DNA of 64,000 bases from Favolaschia claudopus (lineage: Eukaryota; Basidiomycota; Agaricomycetes; Agaricales; Mycenaceae). The position numbers and the translations under genes are program-made. The stretch spans positions 2,790,001-2,854,000 of the forward strand of contig JAWWNJ010000010.1 in NCBI GenBank assembly GCA_037176885.1, in the 5' to 3' direction. The notes beneath the pieces are model-generated. The model did no database searches. It was not told the origin of the DNA and saw only the letters and a program-made list of their open reading frames with translations. Shown here in pieces: positions 45,989 to 58,481 of this stretch (positions within the stretch are counted from its first letter, which is position 1; each line of letters starts with the position of its first letter).

Positions 45989-48171
45989 CTAGAAATTAAA
46001 CTCAAAAGCCCACGTCGTCACCGTATCCGTCTGGAAAATCGGGAAACTCAACACATTCCCCGAATACGCATGCGAGACGAGTCCCAAATCCGTCGGGTCG
46101 CCGACCTGGCCTTGTGTGCCGGAGAAGGAGAACTGCCGCGTGCGGACGGAGATGGTGCCGGAGGTGGGGAGGCCGAGGGCGGAGAGGGATTTGATTTGGA
46201 GGGAGTAGGTGCCTAGAGTTAAAGTTAAGTAGGATTTAGGAAAGGAGAGAAGACGTAGGAATCATGGTGAGAAAATATAAAGATAGTTGAAGTTGAAGTG
46301 GAATTTCTCACCAGTGACGAGACGCCCGCCCACGAGAATACGCACGATATTCGTCCCCACAACCGCGAAGTTGTCCATCAGCCTGTCAGTCGACCCCGTC
46401 GACGCAACACGGTGTCCCGTCATCGACGTCGCGTAGTACTTGTACACTTGCCATTCTGCATTTGCACGAATCAGTACATAACCTTATCTCACCATATCAT
46501 CGGATTCAACGCTCGACGATCCTTTATGTATACAATTGAATGAACGAAAAAGATTCAGACGCACCCCCATTCCCAAAATACGCATTATTCCCACTCCCAC
46601 TCTTCCACAGAAGCCCAGCAAGGAAATCCTGCAGATTCGCACCGCTGAGCCAGTTCCCGCGCAGCCCCGACATGTTGAAGCGCTCGAAGCGCGCGATCCA
46701 CCAGGCGGCGGAGGCGGGGTTTTGTTCGGCGACGTTGGCGTATTCGTCGATGACTGCGAGGAATTGAGTGGGTGTACGTTTGAGATGGGGTAAGGACATG
46801 GGATTGAGGGAGTAGCTCACCAAATTCGCCGATAGCGAGCCCGAAGGAGTTGAGGAGGTTGACCATGGCGGGTTGGCTTGTTTGGAGGTCGTTGCTGGGG
46901 TCGGTGCTCTAGAGCAGACAGCGGTTTTGTCAGTCAGCTCGAGGTTTACGAGAGTTTATCTCAAAAGGGAACGAGAAAGTGTATTTAACAAGAAACAGAA
47001 AGAAATAGAATGAGGAAGATAAATAGAAAGAAAAAATCATATACGCACGCTCCCCTCATGATGCCACGTATACACATCCGGCGCCGTCCCGTCCGCCTTG
47101 ACGCGCGTGAGGAAGCCGGTCCACCAGGAGTTGGATGAGGATGGGGCGCCGGCGAAGGCGGGGCCGGCGATGGGGACGCCTGGGAAGTTGGCTCTGCGAA
47201 GAAGCAAAGAAATTCACCATGATGCATTCAAGGAGCGGAAGTATTGGAGGAGAGCTTACCTGAGGAACTTGACGGCGTGGCTCCACGTGCTGAAGTATTG
47301 CGCTTGAGCTGTTCGACATATGTAATATCATCAAGACTCGAATATAGGTGGGATGGATGATTCAGACAGAAACGAAACGTACGAGCGTTCCAGAATATTG
47401 AGAGATCGGGTTCGTTCCAGATGAGTAGTTTGATGTTGCTCGTCATTCTAAGATACAGGTCAGACCAGCAATGAATTAAGCATGGGGGAAAACGAAGACG
47501 AACCCATTAGCCTTGAGATCCTTTACGAATTGTGTCAGGAAGGCGTCGTATTCTGCAGCATCAACAATTCATCCGGCTGAAAACACATATGATATAACAG
47601 TGAATTCACGTACCAGTGAAATCCCCATTCGCCCCAGGATACACCCCATTCGATCCCTGAGTTGCGTCGTCTCCCCACAGATCGCTGACTTTCAGGATAA
47701 ATTGGGCGTTGAATTGACGCGCGGTTTGGAAGTTCGAAAGCACGTCTTGAAAGCGAGCCTACGATGCGAACAATGAGTCGTCGAGCGGGGGACGGCGGGT
47801 GAGTGGAATTATCGCACAGTGTATCCGCCAAATATCCACCCCGATGCGCTGAATTGGGCGCCGCCAGCGCTGAGGTAGTTGAATCCCATGCTGGTGTAGA
47901 ACGACGTGGGGATTTGGTTCTTCGTGTTCGGGACACCATAGAGGATTCCTTTCAACGAATTGTCGGAACTCGTCAGGATATGATATAAGAGAGACTCTGA
48001 AAAATGGAGAATGTGCGTACCGGAAGCGCGATGAATCGGCGTGCCCTGGTTCACCGCGAGGTCGACGGTGGTGATTTGAGAGGCAGATTGTCTGGATTCG
48101 AGGTCGACGGCGACCGCGGCGGCGGCGGCGGCGAGGCCAGCGAGGTACAGGAAGGAGCTGATGAGCTGCAT
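45989..48171 (-). CDS. Secreted clan-A glycoside hydrolase, GH39-like
   Basis: Start at 48171 gives a signal peptide (MQLISSFLYLAGLAAAAAAVA). Many exons: GTPIHRASG, ILYGVPNTKNQIPTSFY, MGFNYLSAGGAQFSASGWIF, FNAQFILKVSDLWG, KLLIWNEPDLSIFW (acid/base Glu in NEP), FPGVPIAGPAFAG, DVYTWHHEG, VIDEYANVAEQNPASAAWWI (candidate nucleophile Glu), LRGNWLSGANLQDFLAGLLW, WQVYKYYATSMTGHRV, and a C-terminal beta domain (GLPTSGTISVRTRQFSFSG) ending AFEFNF-stop at 45989. The NEPD and ExA pair and the (beta/alpha)8-then-beta layout fit clan A, closest to GH39 as annotated in basidiomycetes. The family number is less sure than the class. Probable role: plant or fungal wall polysaccharide breakdown. Confidence 0.7.
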
Positions 48172-48428
48172 GGTCCTGGTCTCGTTACTATGCGACCCGT
48201 CTATTATAAGTTAAAGTACCCCGCCGTGTCGATGATTCTCGAGCCGGCGAGCCCAGCTAGTCATGACCTGCTGCCATAGACGCATGATTCGTTGGCGGGC
48301 CGCTTCGAGCTTTTGACTGGACGAGAGTGGGCCTCGGGTGCGGTCAGAAGGGAAGGGGAGGGGTTCACAACGGAGAAAGTTCGCGTTGGGTTCCCAGCTG
48401 GGCAGGGAACATGCGGTGACGCGGTCGC

Positions 48429-48436
48429 GTGCCAAA
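48429..48436. repeat. Left 8-base target-site duplication
   Basis: GTGCCAAA, matching 48973-48980. Confidence 0.8.
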
Positions 48437-48972
48437 TAAGGCTCCAACCTTTTAGTTTTCGTTTACGCCCGAGGGCAAAACAAACGGAAACGGTTCTAAA
48501 CGTTTAGAAAAACCTTTTTAATCGTTTTAAACGGATGTTGGGGCGGCCCGGAGCGGCATGGCTCAAATCAACGAGATCCCCTTCTCAAAATTGACTGAAA
48601 GGTATGAAACCAGTAGAACAATGTCTGAATGACTTACACACTGTGTAGACTCATCGCTGGACCATGTTTCACCTTGCTCAGCAGGCATCAAGATCTCGCG
48701 CCGTCTCGAAGCCGAAGATTTTGCCGCCCTGGAGGCACTGCCTTGATGATCCTGACACTCAGGATCAACCAAGAATCAACGCCGGTATCATCTTGCATGG
48801 AACGGCAGCACACAGGACCTTTCCGCACACTGATCTGGCTGCTGTAAGTAAGTAACCGTTTAATCGTTTATTTTATTTTTGTTTACCGTTTGTCGACCTT
48901 GGCAAAACAAACGAAAAAAGAAACGGATACAACCGTTTAAAACGTTTGCAACCGGAAACGGTTGGAGCCTTA
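48437..48972. mobile_element. hAT-type MITE
   Basis: 536 bases. Ends TAAGGCTCCAACC and GGTTGGAGCCTTA are exact inverted repeats; an 8-base direct repeat GTGCCAAA flanks it (48429-48436 and 48973-48980). Both sub-ends are rich in AAACG/CGTTT words (such as CGTTTAAAACG), as in hAT subterminal repeats. No transposase frame. Confidence 0.85.
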
Positions 48973-48980
48973 GTGCCAAA
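48973..48980. repeat. Right 8-base target-site duplication
   Basis: GTGCCAAA, matching 48429-48436. Confidence 0.8.
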
Positions 48981-49242
48981 TTTGGGGAAAATCTTGGGAA
49001 AATTTTTCAAACTCGAGATATTGAGCAGAGAGCGGCTTCAGTCGAAGGCGGAATCATCGTCAAAATGATCTTTTAGCTGTTGCAGTCGAGAGCCATGCAG
49101 CGCAGAGTCTACTGTTCATGGTGGAGGATCGAGAAAGCCAGCGAGCTTGCACGTGATTGTAGCTGTTTATTTGTATTTGTCTCCCCCTTTCACTTTTACC
49201 ACCATCATCTCAACGCGTCGACGCGCGTTCAAGGTCGCGCCG

Positions 49243-51591
49243 ATGGCAGAGGTCACTCTTCCCGACGAAATCATCTCAGAAATCTTGTCACCGGCCCTCA
49301 AGGTTCCCGACTACAAATTCTCTAGCTTGGGTCCAAAGTCTCCCTTCGCAAAGTATTCTGTCTCGAGCTCAGCCGCGCTTCTCGTGTGCAAGGCCTGGCT
49401 ACGTGTCGCCACCCCGCTGCTGTACAACGTGATTGTCATTCGCTCGAAAGCCCAGGGTCGCGCTCTCGAAGACGCGCTGCGCACCAATCCCGATCTGGGC
49501 CGCTTCATCAAGAAGCTGCGCGTCGAGGGCGGGTTCGGCTCGTCGATGCACACAATCCTCAAATGCGCGACAAACGTCACCGACATCTACCTCTCTCTTC
49601 AAATCCATTCCTCCGACTCGTCTGCTGGTCTGGCGATGGGCTTGCCGTTGATCAATCCCCAGCGACTTATCATATTCGACGACCGCAACAACCCGCTCAA
49701 AAATAAAGCAGTTCTCCAGCTGATGGCTACCCTGACGGTGTGTGCCCCAAAATGGTCGAATACGGTAGGCATCAAGTCCTCTTTTTGCGTCGAATGCTTG
49801 TTCTCATCAGTCATCGGTAGCACACAGTCTTTCTGCCATACCTCATCCCCCCGGCCGTCCGCCAATCATTCATGCTCACCATGTGCTCTTTCAAAAACAT
49901 CAAAATCGTCTCCCTTCCGGGCTTCGGCACCACCCCCGAGCTCCTCCAAATTGGCGCCATCCCAACCCTCGAAGCGATCGAGGTCCGCAACAAACCCACC
50001 ACCGGCAAGGTCCCGGTTCTCCAATCGACGGACCCGCGCCTGAACTCGCTCGTCCGATGGGCGGCTCCGCATGCCGATTTGCCTCGCCTGAAGAAGCTAT
50101 ACACACTCCAGGGGTCCAGCAGCATCGCGCAGCTCTTCGCGCGCCTCTTCGCGCACACGCCCGCGCTGCGCCGGCTCGTCGGGAGCGGCGGCGGCTCCCG
50201 CGTCGTCATCACGTACCCCGCCCTGCGCGCGCTCGCGCGGAGCGCGGGCGGGACGCTGCAGGAGATCTCCGGGAACGGTGTTGTGTTCCAGGGGAATCCG
50301 ACGTCCCGCGCGCCGGCGGGCGTGTTGCGGCGTTTCGCGCGGTTGAAGAGTCTGACGTGGCAGGGCAGCGGGAGTGCGTTGGCGCCGAAGCCGAAGCCGT
50401 TTTTCCATCCTGGGCCGCGGCGTCAAGGTCAAGGTGCGGCGGAGGGGGGTGGTGTGGTGGACGCAGACGCCGATGCAAACGCAGAGGACGAAGATGAACT
50501 TGAAGATGCCGACGAAGACGACGACGACGACGAAGTCCCCGTTGATGCTCTCCCCGCGCTCGAACTCCTCGTAATCAAATCAACAGAGGCGCTGCCTGTG
50601 CTGACTCAGATGAAGTAAGTGCACACGTTCCCTCACCCTCTTTCTTACATACACTCTTCCCGGCGTTCACTCACTCACACTGAGTCTCTATCTATCAATC
50701 AAAGCCTGCCAAGCCTCCGCCGACTCACCATCCACCTCCACGGCGACACCGACCCAGGCATCTCCGGCGGCTCCGCGACGCCGTTACTCGACTTCCTCCG
50801 CGCGCACGGCGCGAAGATCTGGACGCTGCGCACGGACCGGCCGTTGGTTTTTCGTGTACCTGTCCTCACGAGGTGTCCGAATGCGAGTTTTTATGCGTGT
50901 GGGGTCGATTGTGAGGAGGAGGATTCGGTTAGTTTTTTCTTTTTTTTTTCTTTTTTTTTTGCCGTTTCGTACATTCAAGCGTGGACTGACTGATCGATTG
51001 ACTTCTTTGTATAATGCTTATTTTCAGGATTCGGGGACGGAGGAGAGGTATGAGCATATGTATTTGACGACGTTGGTGGTGACGAGGTTGCCGTGGTCCG
51101 TCTCTTTCCTTCCTTCCCTCGACAGCGGGGCTTCGGGAATTGATTTATATTTGATTTTATATTAGTGTCGAGACACGCGGCAGGGCTACGAGTCGTACGG
51201 ACCAAGCGTGGGCGGAGGTATTCCCTGCCCTGCAGGCTACGGTGGAAGCGTCCTTCCCTGCGCTGCGGGAGATTCGCGTGTTGTCGTGCACGTGGCCGTC
51301 GACGGAGTACGTGAATTTCATACTTTGCTCTCCCTTTTAAATTCCGCCCTTTGTCTTCAAGCCGTTTCCTCCCAGTTATAACGATCGTATTGTTGTGAAT
51401 CCGTTGACTTGACTGTTCCTCGGCGGCTGTTGATCTGCACGCTGACCCCCTTGACATTGAACAGACACGCTATCGCGAAGAGCGCGTGGGTGCAGGCTGC
51501 GGAGCAGTTGTTGAGTAGGGGGATCAAGCTGAAGGATAAGAATGGGGTGGAGTGGCATCCGAGGTTGAAGTCGAAGTCGACGAGACGGTGA
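49243..51591 (+). CDS. F-box protein with long acidic insert
   Basis: Start at 49243 (MAEVTLPDEIISEILSPALK) places the F-box at the N-terminus; VCKAWLRVATPLLYN closes it. Then LRTNPDLGRFIKKLRVEGGF, CATNVTDIYLSLQIH, an intron 49738-49820, HTVFLPYLIPPAVRQSFM, KIVSLPGFGTTPELLQ, LPRLKKLYTLQGSSSIA, YPALRALARSAGGTLQEIS. An acidic run of Asp/Glu (about 50460-50540) interrupts the LRR-like region, followed by LPALELLVIKSTEALPVL, LPSLRRLTIHLHGDTD. Further short introns lead to a basic end (LKSKSTRR) and TGA at 51591. An SCF substrate receptor by analogy; target unknown. Confidence 0.72.
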
Positions 51592-52276
51592 GTCTTTACC
51601 GCGTTGGATAAGTATAGAAAAGGCAGGAATCAGGATGATATTTATTCGATACTTCACTATGTCCTCTTTTGGGACGTGTAGGTGAATCCACTGGCCCTAT
51701 ATGTACTGTAGTGCTACGCTACAACTCAAATACACCTCAGATCAGACTAGTACTTCCAGAGTAAAACCTGCAGTTTTACGGATTAGTAAACCGTAAACGT
51801 GATACAAACGCTTTCAATCAGCTAAGCCTGCCTTGTTCTGAATCATTCCCAGCCTCCCATACTTCGCCTCAAAATTTACTTGTAACTGCACGAAAGACCA
51901 GCACCTCTTCTCGATTTACTGGGCAAGTTGGCAATATCTTCATCACGGCAATCACCGCGAACTTCCCAGGGACAGAGGGGCGCCGTCTCTTCACCCTGTT
52001 TAAAATTGGAGTGCTATAGCGTTTAAATAGTGATATACATGGTGCTAATAAGCCGTCTGTGCGTGTGTTTTGGGGCTCGTCGTGCATGGCGATCGACTGC
52101 AACAAAGTTTCTCACGGTTGAACACATCGCCGACATCCCCGAATTTGAACCAACCGACGAAACGAGTGAACAAAATTTGAGGTACACAATGTGAAGCTTG
52201 CGGGAGTAGGAGTAATAACAACGGATGCACCGATAAGCTGTAGTGCACAATAAGCAGAGCCAGAGGTGACGATCAT
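51592..52276. other. Intergenic, no gene seen
   Basis: Convergent 3' ends of the F-box and RdRP-helicase genes; no ORF of interest. Confidence 0.4.
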
Positions 52277-55200
52277 TTAGACCGTGTCGCCCTCGATGGC
52301 GGGCAAAACCACTTCACGACAAGCATCCAAAGCCCTTTTCCAAAGCGGGTTCGCAGCCATTGTGGCACGATCCCCAATGATAATCAGTCCCAAACGCGCC
52401 CGGGTCCACATAACGTTCAGCCTCCGCGCATCATCAACAAAACCAATATCATGCTCCGCATTGCTCCGAACACTGGAAAAAATGATAATGTCGCTCTCCC
52501 TTCCCTGGAATGAGTCGATCGTGAAGCTTTGAGAGGTAATTTGCCGAAGTGCTTGCACTTGTTTGGAGTATGGGGAAAGCACTGTAACAGAAAGTTGGCG
52601 TTGAGAATCTGCTTCGTCGTCTGCAGCAGAAGTCCCGCCGAGCTCCAACATTGGGAGGATGCGTTTGACCACTTCCACTTGTCCCTCATTCTGCTTCGAC
52701 ATTCCACCCATGTCTTCCTCGGCGGAGCATTGAAGAAACACGGTGGGGATGATTGTATCGTTTTCGACATGACGCGGCCATGGGAATGCACAGCGCTTGA
52801 GCACCTCCAAGACTTTGGCACTGTCCGTTATGCCAGTCATCAAACGGTTATCGTAGAACTCCCGCGACGGGAACTGGGCAAGTTCCTGAGGAAAGCGGTA
52901 TTGGACCTGGCAAGAATCTCTTTTAGAAACGAACTCGCGGCCTATAAGATGAAAATGACTCACGTCTAGCATCGTTTTTGCCATCTTTTGCACGTCAGCT
53001 CCAGTATAGAGGCGTTCGAGAAGAGACACATCGTATTCGAGTATTTTCCCCATTTTTTTGACAGTTGGCCGGAGTTGAACGCTATCGATAATATGGTTAG
53101 AGGTTGTGGTGCGAGTATTGAAGAATTAAAATCACTGATCGCCAACGAGAATTGCTTGCTTAGTCCCTTTAGTCAATGGGATGAGAGCACACGGTTCGGT
53201 GATTTGTGAAGCTTCGTCTATAAGTGCAATATCAAAGTCGATCTTTCGTAGTACACCGAGGCCAGCCCCCTACCACATATAATATTAATTCGAACGAAAT
53301 TTCAGTAGGACCAAAGTACTTACGGCGCATGTTGTGAATACAATCACAGCAGCCTGAAGTCGTTCCTGAGCCTTTTTAAACAGCTTGTTATTCTCATTCA
53401 TGTCTCCCCCAACGCGAGCATCGATCGTGAAGCTTTGAAGCGATTTGTTGACTTTTGAAACATCCGTGGCCACGCGGAGGATCTGCTGCTCTTCCAGGAT
53501 CTTTTCTCGTTTATTCAGATCGTTGAATCGTTCGAGCACATTGTCCACCGCTGTGGATCATTAATATTATTCTCTGTCCATCAAGAGCAGTTAGAAAGCG
53601 CACCGTTGTGAGTGGATGCAGTCATGAGTATCTTTGTGTCGTCTTTCCGTGACAGAAGCAATCTTTTCAATATCTGAACCACAACTGTGGTCTTGCCCGT
53701 TCCTGTGTAAAGATTTATCAACGGACAACCGGTGATGAGACGGATCGTAACTTACCTGGTGGGCCCCACACAAGAGACAGTGGGTGATTGATCGATTCTA
53801 CAGCGATAATCTGACTGTGATTCAGATTCGCTGGCTCCTCTTCCAGAGCGGAATCAGAGGGGGGATTCAACGCAAGTGCTGTTGGAGACTTTGGTTCTGT
53901 TCCGGTGATGATACTGTAGTAACGACAAGAAACCTCGTGGTCCAAGCACAAACGCAGCAATGCATCCATCATCGCACGAGACGTCGCTGACACGGATTTC
54001 AAATTAGCCTTGCGAACATAATGGATAAATTGTTGGGCAACAACAACACTCACCGGTACTCCCAGCATGATACAGATTCCAATCCATAATCTCCATCTCC
54101 GGAGGCGGAGGATGCATCAATTCGATTTTCAGCTCGCCTTTCATTGATTGAACCACAACGCCGTCCATAATAATCGATTCGACCCATCGGTTTTCCGGTT
54201 TGGAAGCAGCCTGTAGTCGGACATGCGAGTGCAGTCTCACACCGGATTTAGCGTCAATTCGGATGGTCGCCCGAACCCAAAGGCGGCCCTCCTCGGCCTC
54301 GACGTAGGCCAATTTCGTGTGGGTCGGAGCTGTCCTTTGTCGTTTGGGTTTCCCGTCTTCGTCACAAGGACATTCCTCGAACGCCTCTTCGGCACGATCG
54401 AATGCGATGGCCCGCGCGTGCTTTTCGGCGTACCTGACAGCTGCTATGTCCGAGTCCGAATCGTCGTCTTCAGATGTCATTGTCAAGAGTCGACAATCGT
54501 TAAGAACGAGGAGGACTTCCTGAACCAGCTGTTGCGCGCGGACAGACCCAGCTGTAAACCAAAGAATATCGAAGTATATTTTCAGGGGAAGCCCAGCGAT
54601 GGTAGCTGAGATTTTCTCCAATGCCACGAGCACGACCACACCGTGGGTGTTTGCCGAGCGGATGAGGTTGTGGATTATGATTCCAGCGAGGTGCGCAGTC
54701 TCGTCTGGCAAGGCACGTTCTTCCGTGGGGGGATAGGCTCTGAGAAGGACGAATACGAGGGGCGGATGTGCATCCAACCACTTTTCAACATCTGAGCGGC
54801 GCAAGCCTGAGGGTGACGCCGCTGAAATCAGATGGTCGAAGGTCCAGAATGTCTCTTCGTCGAGATGATATTTCAACGAAAACTGCATCACGTGGTTCAA
54901 CTGCGCGAAGCTCAGTTCGTCGAGATGTCTTTTGAATTGATCTTCTTCTCGAAGCCTGGGGTTGAAGGCCGCTTCTATCCACTTTGCGTGTTTTTCCTCG
55001 TTTTGCCAGTCCTCTGCGCTGATATCCCGGATGTCGTTCAGGCGGTATGGAGCCGCCTGACGTTCAAAACGCTTGACGCGAATCTCCGTTGGGACACTGA
55101 ATTTGACTGAATCAGTGAATGTTGGATCACAGTACTCAGAAGGATAGACGTACTGTTCAAACCAGAGATCAAACAATTGAGTCGAGACTCGATCCCTATT

Positions 55201-58200
55201 CGAGACTACATGAAGTTCGATGGCAGTTACGGGAGTTCTGTTTATTCTTCCCACTTGCTAAAACAGGGTCAGACGTACATCATAACAAGAATACTTTGCA
55301 TCCAAACCCAAACCTTTTGCACTCTCGCCGAAATCTTCTGAACAGCTATACTCACAGCGAGTTCTGCGCCGGAAGCAGCAGGTGGGCGTGTCATGAAGAT
55401 GAATGTATCCCCACGATGCTTGTTATACAGCTGGAAATTGACATCGCTGCAGTGGAGACGATAGCCAGAAGTGCATGGTCGATATCCCGAAAAATTGGAG
55501 GAGGTTTTGTCCATGAATGAACAAACTACCACATTTTCGTTCACTTCCGGCTCTTCGTCCCAGGGCAATTCTCCGCGCATGAAGATCCCTATCGCAAAAC
55601 GGTCGTCCGTCTACACAGATATAAGTATCACGGTAGACGCGGAACAGGTGGCGCGAACGGAGTCATGATTGACTCACTTTCAAGATGAGAAGCTTCCTGG
55701 TAAAGTCATTGACGGCCATTCGTAGATAGAAAAAGAAAGACCGCAATCCGTTCAGCTTGGAGGAGTACAACCGTTGCAGAGAGAATGGCTGATTCAGCGA
55801 TCGCGAGTAAAGATCCCCGTGGGTTAGGATGTCTGAGCGAAGGAGCGAATTCCAGACAAAGGGATACTGCTGCGGGTCGCGAAGGTCCAATGCTTCCGTC
55901 ACAGCGTATTTTTGGGCGATTGTGAGAGCACCGAAGTCAACATGTGCCAAATACGGCATAAATTCGTCTCTCGACATCTTCAGCTTTCGCGAAAGATTGA
56001 AAGCGAGGGTAAAGAGCTCGTATTCTGACAGAGAGTTTTGCGTAGTAGTACTCTGGAGCAATTGAGCGAGGAGCTGTTTTCCAGCCTCGGCATCGTCCGG
56101 TGAGACGGTGATAACATCGCGATTCGACAGCGCAAATTCGTCCGCGAACTTCCTGGCTGCAGCTGCTAATTTGTTGATTATGAAGGCGTCGTCACCGCCT
56201 GGTGGAACTGGGGGGGTTGATAGTCGTTCGGGAATCTTGACAGCTGCTCCGTCCACTGACTGCGAATGGAGAGCATTCAATTCTTGGCATTCAGGACTGA
56301 GGGCTCCGAGCGGGGTTCCGCGAACCCATTTGGCGTGCAGAGCGGCGACGCGTGCCAAGCCCGCACTGGCGAGAGTTACTTAGGTCAATTTATCGTAGGT
56401 TGACCATGCTCACCTGTTGTATGCTGCAAAGTAATTAGCCAAGTCCGCCCGCGTCACCGCTTTTGGGGGTGGTTCTTTGTTGGGAGGGTAATCGTAGGAC
56501 TATCGAGGAACTCAGTGATAGCTTGGTTGAGTCCGAACGATCAGTACTACTCTACCTCTGATATAGTACTTGGAACTAGATCCGGATCCCAGCACACGAA
56601 ATACTTGTCGCCGTCAAGATCACCTTGGGATGCCGAAAAGTGAATCGACGACTCGGAGTTGGAGATAGCTTTCGTACCTCCACTAGACATCGATGGGGCC
56701 GCATGATGTCCTGGCTTGGCAACACCAGCGAACACAATACAATCCACAAGATGAGAAAGTTCGGGTCTGTGCACGGCTCGTAACTTCAGGCAGTCTCCTA
56801 GACATGCAAACATATTGTCAGTTATTCAACAGAAATAAACTGGTCGAAAACGACCGCGCACCGGGATGTAAGCAAGGATTCCGCACGACCAAAACATCAG
56901 CATGAATAGGAGTACTCGGACCTTTTCGCGCCGTTGTAATCCTAATATGCACCTCCCCTTCCTTCAACACTCCAAACGGGTCACAAACACCGAAGATAAA
57001 CCGTGATTTCTGTATTATCATCCGCGATCGGTCTTTATTACGGACGTTTTTGAAGCTCCCAATTTCTCGTTGCTGAAAACTGCGAATTGCATTGGATACC
57101 TTGGGATCCTCCAACCCATCTAGAAGGACACGCTCGGCCAGCGCGTATTCGTTCAAGGAGGAGAGGAAATCGACGGCTCTGATTGCGTCGGTAGATGCGT
57201 CCCGGATCCACTGGAAATAGCTCTCTTGTTTCGCGAGGAGCGCTTCGTCTGTGATGCCGAGGCTCGAGAGGAGGACGATGATATCGTTGTTGAGTCGACC
57301 GAATGAGTAAGGCGTGGAGTGGTCCACGACAGAGAACGTCGTGTTTTGGGTGGCTGTGAATTTCTTCATGCTTTGGCGGAAATGGACGAGGTGGTTGTTT
57401 TGCTGAGGATTTGTGCGGCGCAGCTCGTCTAATTTGGGGTGCAGCATGAGCACGCCTAGATGAATTGTTAATATAAGCAGGCAGTTTATGCTGTGAAGGC
57501 ACCTTTATACCCGAGATATCTACATATTCACGCGTGAGTTACGGCAAGCTTCTGACAGATTTCAACACAGATGGACTTAACATACCGAATTTGGAACACG
57601 GAAGGCGTGTAGCGAACACCTCTGAATATAATCTTTTTGCTCTTCGCTAATGCGATGGCTAGGGTCTTAGAGATTAGACCACACCCATCAGAGAACAGCT
57701 CGTCTCCGGATTTGATGTCTGGTATGTCTTTCACCAGGGTGGGGGGCAAATCGTAATCGAGTTGGGCCTCCGAAAACAAAAGGCCGATTCTCTTTGCTCC
57801 TGCAAGCGAATAATCAGAGGGTGAATTTAATTGACCGTTATATCCTACGTTTCGCAGCGCTCATGATCCTTTGAAAGTCTCCCAGGCGATAAATTCTGTC
57901 ATCTAGTTCGGCATCTGTATTTGCCTGGCGGAGAAAGCAGCTTCGAGAACGCTAGGCGAAGTTAAAGAGTGTTAAGAGATTTAGATTTCAAAAGAGCTCA
58001 CGAGCTGACTATTAGAATGGTGGTAAAATCGATACTGCACGCCGTTCAAGAAGAGTCCTGCTTTGAACAAGCGGGACATGTATTCGCCGGTGATTTTGAT
58101 TGGGGTCTCGGGGAAACGCAGATCGCTAAAGGAAAGGAGAATGAATTTGGATCGGTCGTCTGTTTGGAGGATACGGTTGCTCGGGAGGCGCTGCATGTCG

Positions 58201-58352
58201 AGTGTGATGGCGTCTTTCGTGAATTTGATCAGCTTTCCGTAGACCTGGGGGTCCTTGGCGTTGCGAGGAGGTAGAAGGCTTTCTTGCGGGACGTTGAACC
58301 TCCACGAGTCGTCCTCGGGCGAGGGGTTTGCTCTGAGCGTCGTGGGTGGCAT
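52277..58352 (-). CDS. Cellular RNA-dependent RNA polymerase fused to an SF1 UPF1/Hrr1-like helicase
   Basis: About 1,750 residues over about 15 exons. Start at 58352 (MPPTTLRANPSPEDDSWRF). RdRP part: FILLSFSDL, NSQLRSRSCF, LVKDIPDIKSGDELFSDGCG, YTPSVFQIRYLGYKGVL, VVRNPCLHPGD, CIVFAGVAKPGHHAAPSMS, then the catalytic SGGDLDGDKYFVCWDPDL (DLDGD at 56607-56621), and LARVAALHAKW. A linker region (about 55.6-54.0 kb) carries RVSTQLFDLWFEQYVYP and ENRWVESIIMDGVVVQ. Helicase part: SLVWGPPGTGKTTVVVQIL (Walker A, split by an intron), TASTHNAVDNVLERF, LIDEASQITEPCALIPL (Walker B), VGDHVQLRP, LDVQYRFPQELAQFPSREFY, TIDSFQGRESDIIIFSSVR, LNVMWTRARLGLIIIGD, stop at 52277. All junctions I traced keep frame. 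No stop or frame break separates the halves. Role inferred: dsRNA synthesis in RNA silencing. Confidence 0.82.
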
Positions 58353-58481
58353 GGTGGCTGAAGGAGACCTGCGACGTGAGGCTGATCAGTCAAGATTAGA
58401 GACACCTGAGAATGTGTCGTAACATGGGCGTCAAACTGAAAGCCATTCTATTACCGCTCCCACAACGTCGACCCCAGTGCG
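58353..58481. promoter_or_regulatory. Divergent promoter of the RdRP-helicase and ATPase genes
   Basis: 129 bases between the two start codons, which point away from each other. Both genes must take their core promoter and UTRs from here (or the RdRP has an unseen upstream exon). Confidence 0.5.

Noticed and set aside
45513..45992. 159-residue plus ORF as a gene
   Set aside because: No domain, no codon bias like the neighbours, lies between two well-defined minus-strand genes.
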